Program-made: the position numbers and the translations under genes
The notes under the pieces: generated by a model
Seen by the model: the letters and a program-made list of their open reading frames with translations, nothing else
The model's database searches: none
What the model was told of the DNA's origin: nothing
Assembly: GCF_000282315.2 (NCBI RefSeq)
Contig: NZ_AKJN02000005.1
Span: 124,001 to 188,000 of the forward strand
Length of the DNA stretch: 64,000 nucleotides
Origin: Pseudomonas sp. GM41(2012)
Lineage (GTDB): Bacteria; Pseudomonadota; Gammaproteobacteria; Pseudomonadales; Pseudomonadaceae
Direction: 5' to 3'
Shown here: piece by piece, positions 60,696 to 64,000 of the stretch
Layout of the letters: each line of letters begins with the position of its first letter
Numbering within the stretch: position 1 is the stretch's first letter

Positions 60696-61676
60696 ATGGC
60701 CAAAGCCGTACGCTTCTACGAAACCGGTGGTCCCGAAGTCCTCCGTTATGAGGAGGTCGAAGTTGGCGACCCCGGTCCAGGCCAGGTTCGTCTTCGTCAT
60801 GTGGCGGTCGGCCTGAACTATGCCGACACCTACTTTCGCAATGGCACCTACCCGATCCCGATGCCCAATGGCATGGGGGTTGAAGCCTCCGGTGTGGTCC
60901 AGGCCATCGGCGAGGGAGTCACCAATGTCCGTGTGGGTGATCGCGTCACCTATACCGGTTTTCTCAATACCTTGGGGGCCTACAGCACCGAGCGTCTGAT
61001 CCCGGCCGCGCCGCTGATCAAACTGCCGGAAACCATCAGTTTTGAGACCGCCGCCGCCATGACCATGCGCGGCCTGACGTCGTCGTACCTGATGCGGCGC
61101 ATCTACGATTTCAAGGCCGGCGACAGCATTCTGCTGCACGCCGCCGCTGGTGGCGTGGGCCTGATCGTTTCACAGTGGGCCAAGCTGCTCGGCCTGACCG
61201 TCATCGGCACCGTGTCCACCGAGGTCAAGGGTGAAATCGCCCGTGCCCATGGCTGCGACCATGTCATCAATTACAGCCATGAAGATGTCGCCCAGCGCGT
61301 GCGTGAAATGACTGATGGTGTCGGTGTCAACGTGGTGTTCGACAGCGTCGGCAAGAACACCTTCATGGGTTCGCTGGACTCGCTCAAGCGTCGTGGCCTG
61401 ATGGTGTGCGTCGGCACGGCATCCGGTCCGATCCCGGCCCTGGACCCGGTACTGCTGGCGATGAAAGGCTCGCTGTTCATGACCCGTCCAGCCCTGGCCG
61501 ATTACATCGCCGACCCGGCGGAAAAAGCAGCCCTGGCCGGCGAATTGTTCGACCACGTTGGCAGCGGTCGGATCAAGATCGAGATCAACCAGCACTATGC
61601 TTTGCAGGATGCCGTGCAGGCCCATCGCGACCTGGAATCACGCAAAACCACGGGCTCTTCGATTTTCGTTATTTAA
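60696..61676 (+). CDS. NADPH:quinone oxidoreductase-type (MDR family)
   Basis: 326 residues of the zinc-free MDR group. Substrate part NYADTYFRNGTYP and NADPH Rossmann AAAGGVGLIVSQWAKLLG (about 145-165). Reduces quinones or alpha,beta-unsaturated carbonyl compounds. GGAGAATAAG lies before ATG. Leads a same-strand cluster with a dioxygenase, BKACE and MFS transporter; role in that pathway unknown. Confidence 0.85.
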   Translation: MAKAVRFYETGGPEVLRYEEVEVGDPGPGQVRLRHVAVGLNYADTYFRNGTYPIPMPNGMGVEASGVVQAIGEGVTNVRVGDRVTYTGFLNTLGAYSTERLIPAAPLIKLPETISFETAAAMTMRGLTSSYLMRRIYDFKAGDSILLHAAAGGVGLIVSQWAKLLGLTVIGTVSTEVKGEIARAHGCDHVINYSHEDVAQRVREMTDGVGVNVVFDSVGKNTFMGSLDSLKRRGLMVCVGTASGPIPALDPVLLAMKGSLFMTRPALADYIADPAEKAALAGELFDHVGSGRIKIEINQHYALQDAVQAHRDLESRKTTGSSIFVI

Positions 61677-61690
61677 GGGAGTCGTCTGCC

Positions 61691-62539
61691 ATGAAAGTCG
61701 AACAATTGACCTGCAGCATTGGCGCCGAACTGATCGGCGTGAACCTCGCCGACGCGGTCCATGACGACGGTCTTTTTGCCGAGATTCGTGCTCAGTTGCT
61801 CAAGCATCGGGTGGTGTTCTTGCGCGATCAGGACATCACTCGCGCCGAGCACGTGGCCTTCGCTCGCCGCTTCGGTGAATTGGAAGATCATCCGGTGGCC
61901 GGCAGTGATCCGGATCATCCCGGGCTGGTGCGCATCTACAAGAACCCGGACCAGCCGATGGACCGCTACGAAAACGCCTGGCACACCGACGCGACCTGGC
62001 GCGAGTCGCCGCCGATGGGCTGCGTGCTGCGCTGCGTAGAGTGCCCGCCGGTGGGCGGCGACACCATGTGGGCCAACATGGTCGAGGCCTACGCTCGTTT
62101 GCCGGAGGACGTAAAGGTCAAGATTGCCGACCTGCGCGCCCGTCACAGCATTGAAGCAAGCTTTGGCGCCGCCATGCCGATCGAAAAACGTCTGGCGCTC
62201 AAGGCGATGTACCCGGATGCCGAGCACCCGGTGGTGCGCACTCATCCGGAAACCGGGGAGAAGGTGCTGTTCGTCAACGCCTTCACCACGCACTTGAGCA
62301 ACTACCACACCCCCGAGCGGGTGCGCTTCGGCCAGGACGCCAACCCTGGCGCGAGCGAGTTGCTGCGCTACCTGATCAGCCAGGCCTACATCCCCGAGTA
62401 TCAGGTGCGCTGGCGCTGGAAACCCAACAGCATCGCCATCTGGGACAACCGCAGCACCCAGCACTACGCCGTCATGGATTACCCGCCGTGTCATCGCAAG
62501 ATGGAGCGTGCCGGGATCATCGGCGACAAGACCTACTGA
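61691..62539 (+). CDS. TauD/TfdA-family Fe(II)/2-oxoglutarate dioxygenase
   Basis: 282 residues. Iron ligands H98-x-D100 (AWHTDATW) and distal H258 (NRSTQHYAVMDY); R273 (KMER) likely binds 2-oxoglutarate. Hydroxylates a C-H next to a leaving group, such as taurine or 2,4-D in known members. GGGAGTCGTC precedes ATG, 14 bases after the oxidoreductase. Confidence 0.9.
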   Translation: MKVEQLTCSIGAELIGVNLADAVHDDGLFAEIRAQLLKHRVVFLRDQDITRAEHVAFARRFGELEDHPVAGSDPDHPGLVRIYKNPDQPMDRYENAWHTDATWRESPPMGCVLRCVECPPVGGDTMWANMVEAYARLPEDVKVKIADLRARHSIEASFGAAMPIEKRLALKAMYPDAEHPVVRTHPETGEKVLFVNAFTTHLSNYHTPERVRFGQDANPGASELLRYLISQAYIPEYQVRWRWKPNSIAIWDNRSTQHYAVMDYPPCHRKMERAGIIGDKTY

Positions 62540-62626
62540 TCGACCCCTTCTGCATTCGCACTCGTAAACACGTCTGCCCGGCACGATCCCGGGTGGGCGC
62601 GACAATCATAAAAACAGGAGTAACTC

Positions 62627-63679
62627 ATGCAATTCTTCGACGATTCCCTGCACCCGGAAAACATGGAAAAGGTGGTCATCACCGTGGCCCCGTACGGCCC
62701 GGAATGGATGCCGGAAGACTTCCCCGAAGACATCCCGCTGACCATGGACGAACAGGTGCAAAAAGCGGTCGAATGTTATGAGGCCGGCGCCACCGTCTTG
62801 CACTTGCACGTGCGCGAGCTGGACGGCAAGGGTTCCAAGCGTCTGTCCAAATTCAACGAATTGATCGCCGGCGTGCGTGAAGCCGTGCCGGACATGATCA
62901 TCCAGGTCGGTGGTTCGATTTCCTTCGCGCCGGAAAGCGATGGCGAAGCCGCCAAGTGGCTGTCTGACGATACGCGCCACATGCTGGCCGAGCTGACGCC
63001 AAAACCGGATCAGGTCACGGTGGCGATCAACACCACCCAGATGAACATCATGGAACTGCTGTATCCGGAATACCTGGAAGGCACGTCCCTGGCCAATCCC
63101 CTGTATCAGGCCGCCTACAGTGAAATGACCGTTCCGGCAGGTCCGGCCTGGGTCGCCGAGCACCTCAAGCGTCTGATGGACAACGGCATCCAGCCGCATT
63201 TCCAGCTGACCGGCATGCACGCCATGGAAACCCTCGAGCGTCTGGTGCGCAGGGGCGTCTACAAGGGCCCGTTGAACCTGACCTGGATCGGTATTGGTGG
63301 CGGTTTCGATGGCCCCAATCCGTTCAACTTCTTCAACTTCATCCACCGCGCGCCAGACGGTTGCACCCTGACCTCCGAGTCGCTGCTCAAGAACGTCATG
63401 CCGTTCAACACCATGTCGATGGCCATGGGTATGCACCCGCGTGTGGGCAATGAAGACACTATCATTGATCACAAGGGCGATCGTTTCGGCTCAGTTGCGC
63501 AGATCAAGCAGACCGTGCGTATCGCCCATGAACTGGGTCGCGAAATCGCCACCGGTAAAGAAGCCCGTGAGATCTACCGCATCGGCGTGCAGTACCAGAG
63601 CATCGAAGAAACGCTGCTGGCCAACGGCATGGCCCCCAACCGCAAGGCTGGGCAGAAAGGTGTGCCGCAACGCGGCTGA
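62627..63679 (+). CDS. BKACE-family (DUF849) beta-keto acid cleavage enzyme
   Basis: 350 residues. Zinc-binding HLHVRELDG (histidines about 60-62), substrate QVGGSISFAPES, and FQLTGMHAMETLERLVRRG. The family cleaves a beta-keto acid with acetyl-CoA to acetoacetate and a new CoA ester (e.g. 3-keto-5-aminohexanoate, dehydrocarnitine). Follows the dioxygenase by 87 bases and precedes an MFS gene; the actual substrate is open. Confidence 0.9.
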   Translation: MQFFDDSLHPENMEKVVITVAPYGPEWMPEDFPEDIPLTMDEQVQKAVECYEAGATVLHLHVRELDGKGSKRLSKFNELIAGVREAVPDMIIQVGGSISFAPESDGEAAKWLSDDTRHMLAELTPKPDQVTVAINTTQMNIMELLYPEYLEGTSLANPLYQAAYSEMTVPAGPAWVAEHLKRLMDNGIQPHFQLTGMHAMETLERLVRRGVYKGPLNLTWIGIGGGFDGPNPFNFFNFIHRAPDGCTLTSESLLKNVMPFNTMSMAMGMHPRVGNEDTIIDHKGDRFGSVAQIKQTVRIAHELGREIATGKEAREIYRIGVQYQSIEETLLANGMAPNRKAGQKGVPQRG

Positions 63680-63771
63680 TCGGCAGACGAAGCGGGAGGT
63701 CGATGGCCTCCCGCTCGCTGCACTGCAACACGCTTGATAACAACAATAAAACAAAGCTTTGAGGAGGCTGC

Positions 63772-64000
63772 ATGGCCTTTCACCCAATCGCCGCAGACGA
63801 TGACGACTGTGCTGTCGGTGTTGCGCGACCGTATGCCTGGATCGTCTTCGCACTGACGTTCGGGCTGTTGATTTCCGATTACATGTCACGCCAGGTGTTG
63901 AACGCGGTGTTCCCGATGCTCAAGGGCGAATGGGCCCTGAGCGACGGTCAGCTCGGCCTGCTCAGTGGCATTGTCGCGCTGATGGTGGGGCTGCTGACGT
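63772..64000 (+). CDS. MFS transporter, 3' end outside window
   Basis: 76 N-terminal residues seen: MAFHPIAADDDDCAVGV, first helix YAWIVFALTFGLLISDYMSRQVLNAVFPML with the ISDYMSRQVLN pattern of organic acid transporters (ACS-like), and second helix beginning QLGLLSGIVALMVGLLT. GAGGAGGCTGC precedes ATG. It probably imports the compound degraded by the neighbouring enzymes. Confidence 0.85.
   Translation, partial: MAFHPIAADDDDCAVGVARPYAWIVFALTFGLLISDYMSRQVLNAVFPMLKGEWALSDGQLGLLSGIVALMVGLLT

Noticed and set aside
59718..61139. 473-residue minus-strand frame running through the composite element and into the oxidoreductase gene
   Set aside because: It is mostly antisense of repeats and of a clear gene, and its composition has no domain.

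Overview
The window reads as chromosomal DNA of a fluorescent-group Pseudomonas. The evidence is the catRBCA and benRABCD gene orders, several small families typical of Pseudomonas (DUF1652, DUF2790, DUF3087), and many pairs of the REP sequence containing GGGAGCGAGCCTGCTCGCGA between genes. No rRNA, tRNA, CRISPR array, transposase or prophage gene was seen. Both ends cut genes: a MrpA-type antiporter subunit on the left and an MFS transporter on the right.

Layout. 1-3747: Mrp antiporter subunit A, a DMT exporter and a divergent XRE-cupin regulator. 3911-5316: two small single-domain proteins around a chimeric gene remnant. 5484-11170: a sulfur-scavenging type cluster (SfnB-like flavoprotein, a protein matching only its C-terminal domain, an FMN monooxygenase, an AMP-ligase-like protein, a LivF remnant, an FAD/NAD oxidoreductase). 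11261-14301: two small exported proteins with the same C-terminal motif, a periplasmic binding protein, an OmpR-type regulator with no adjacent kinase, and a DUF2790 protein. 14419-17709: Tat-exported epoxide hydrolase, PpnN, DUF3087. 17776-23129: LysR regulator divergent from an amidohydrolase plus polar amino acid ABC transporter operon. 23144-28425: composite repeat, diguanylate cyclase, LysR, DUF2784, AzlCD. 28445-29048: two unknown small genes, followed by about 490 bases without a gene. 29543-36983: sulfonate-type binding protein, lipoprotein deacetylase, a 1611-residue RTX protein and another chimeric remnant. 37103-45930: DUF1652, then catechol and benzoate degradation genes. 45973-48917: hydrolase, Nudix, OsmE and small proteins. 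49122-52362: gamma-glutamyl polyamine-type gene trio. 52583-57663: NarL-type two-component system beside cstA and a YbdD/YjiX protein. 57753-59744: phosphatase and small proteins. 59767-64000: a second composite repeat and an unassigned catabolic operon (Qor, TauD-like, BKACE, MFS).

How the genes work together. BenABC and BenD convert benzoate to catechol, CatA cleaves it, and CatB and CatC take the product toward beta-ketoadipate enol-lactone. BenR-type TGCA-N6-GGATA repeats lie before benA and a perfect palindrome lies between catR and catB. The sensor kinase with a periplasmic Cache domain probably controls cstA, an arrangement like BtsSR-BtsT for pyruvate uptake in E. coli.

Most unusual observation. 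Two separate loci share one architecture: gene A, cargo X, a fused remnant of B and A, cargo Y, gene B. In locus 1, A is the XRE-cupin gene and B the SfnB-like gene. In locus 2, A is the deacetylase gene and B is catR. By hand alignment the remnants differ from the intact genes by roughly 7 to 16 percent, which looks more like an incoming allele stacked beside the resident one than like recent local duplication. Other notable features are a 1002-bp near-identical tandem duplication inside the RTX gene, a candidate regulon of small exported proteins around the OmpR-type regulator, and two long palindromic composite repeats.
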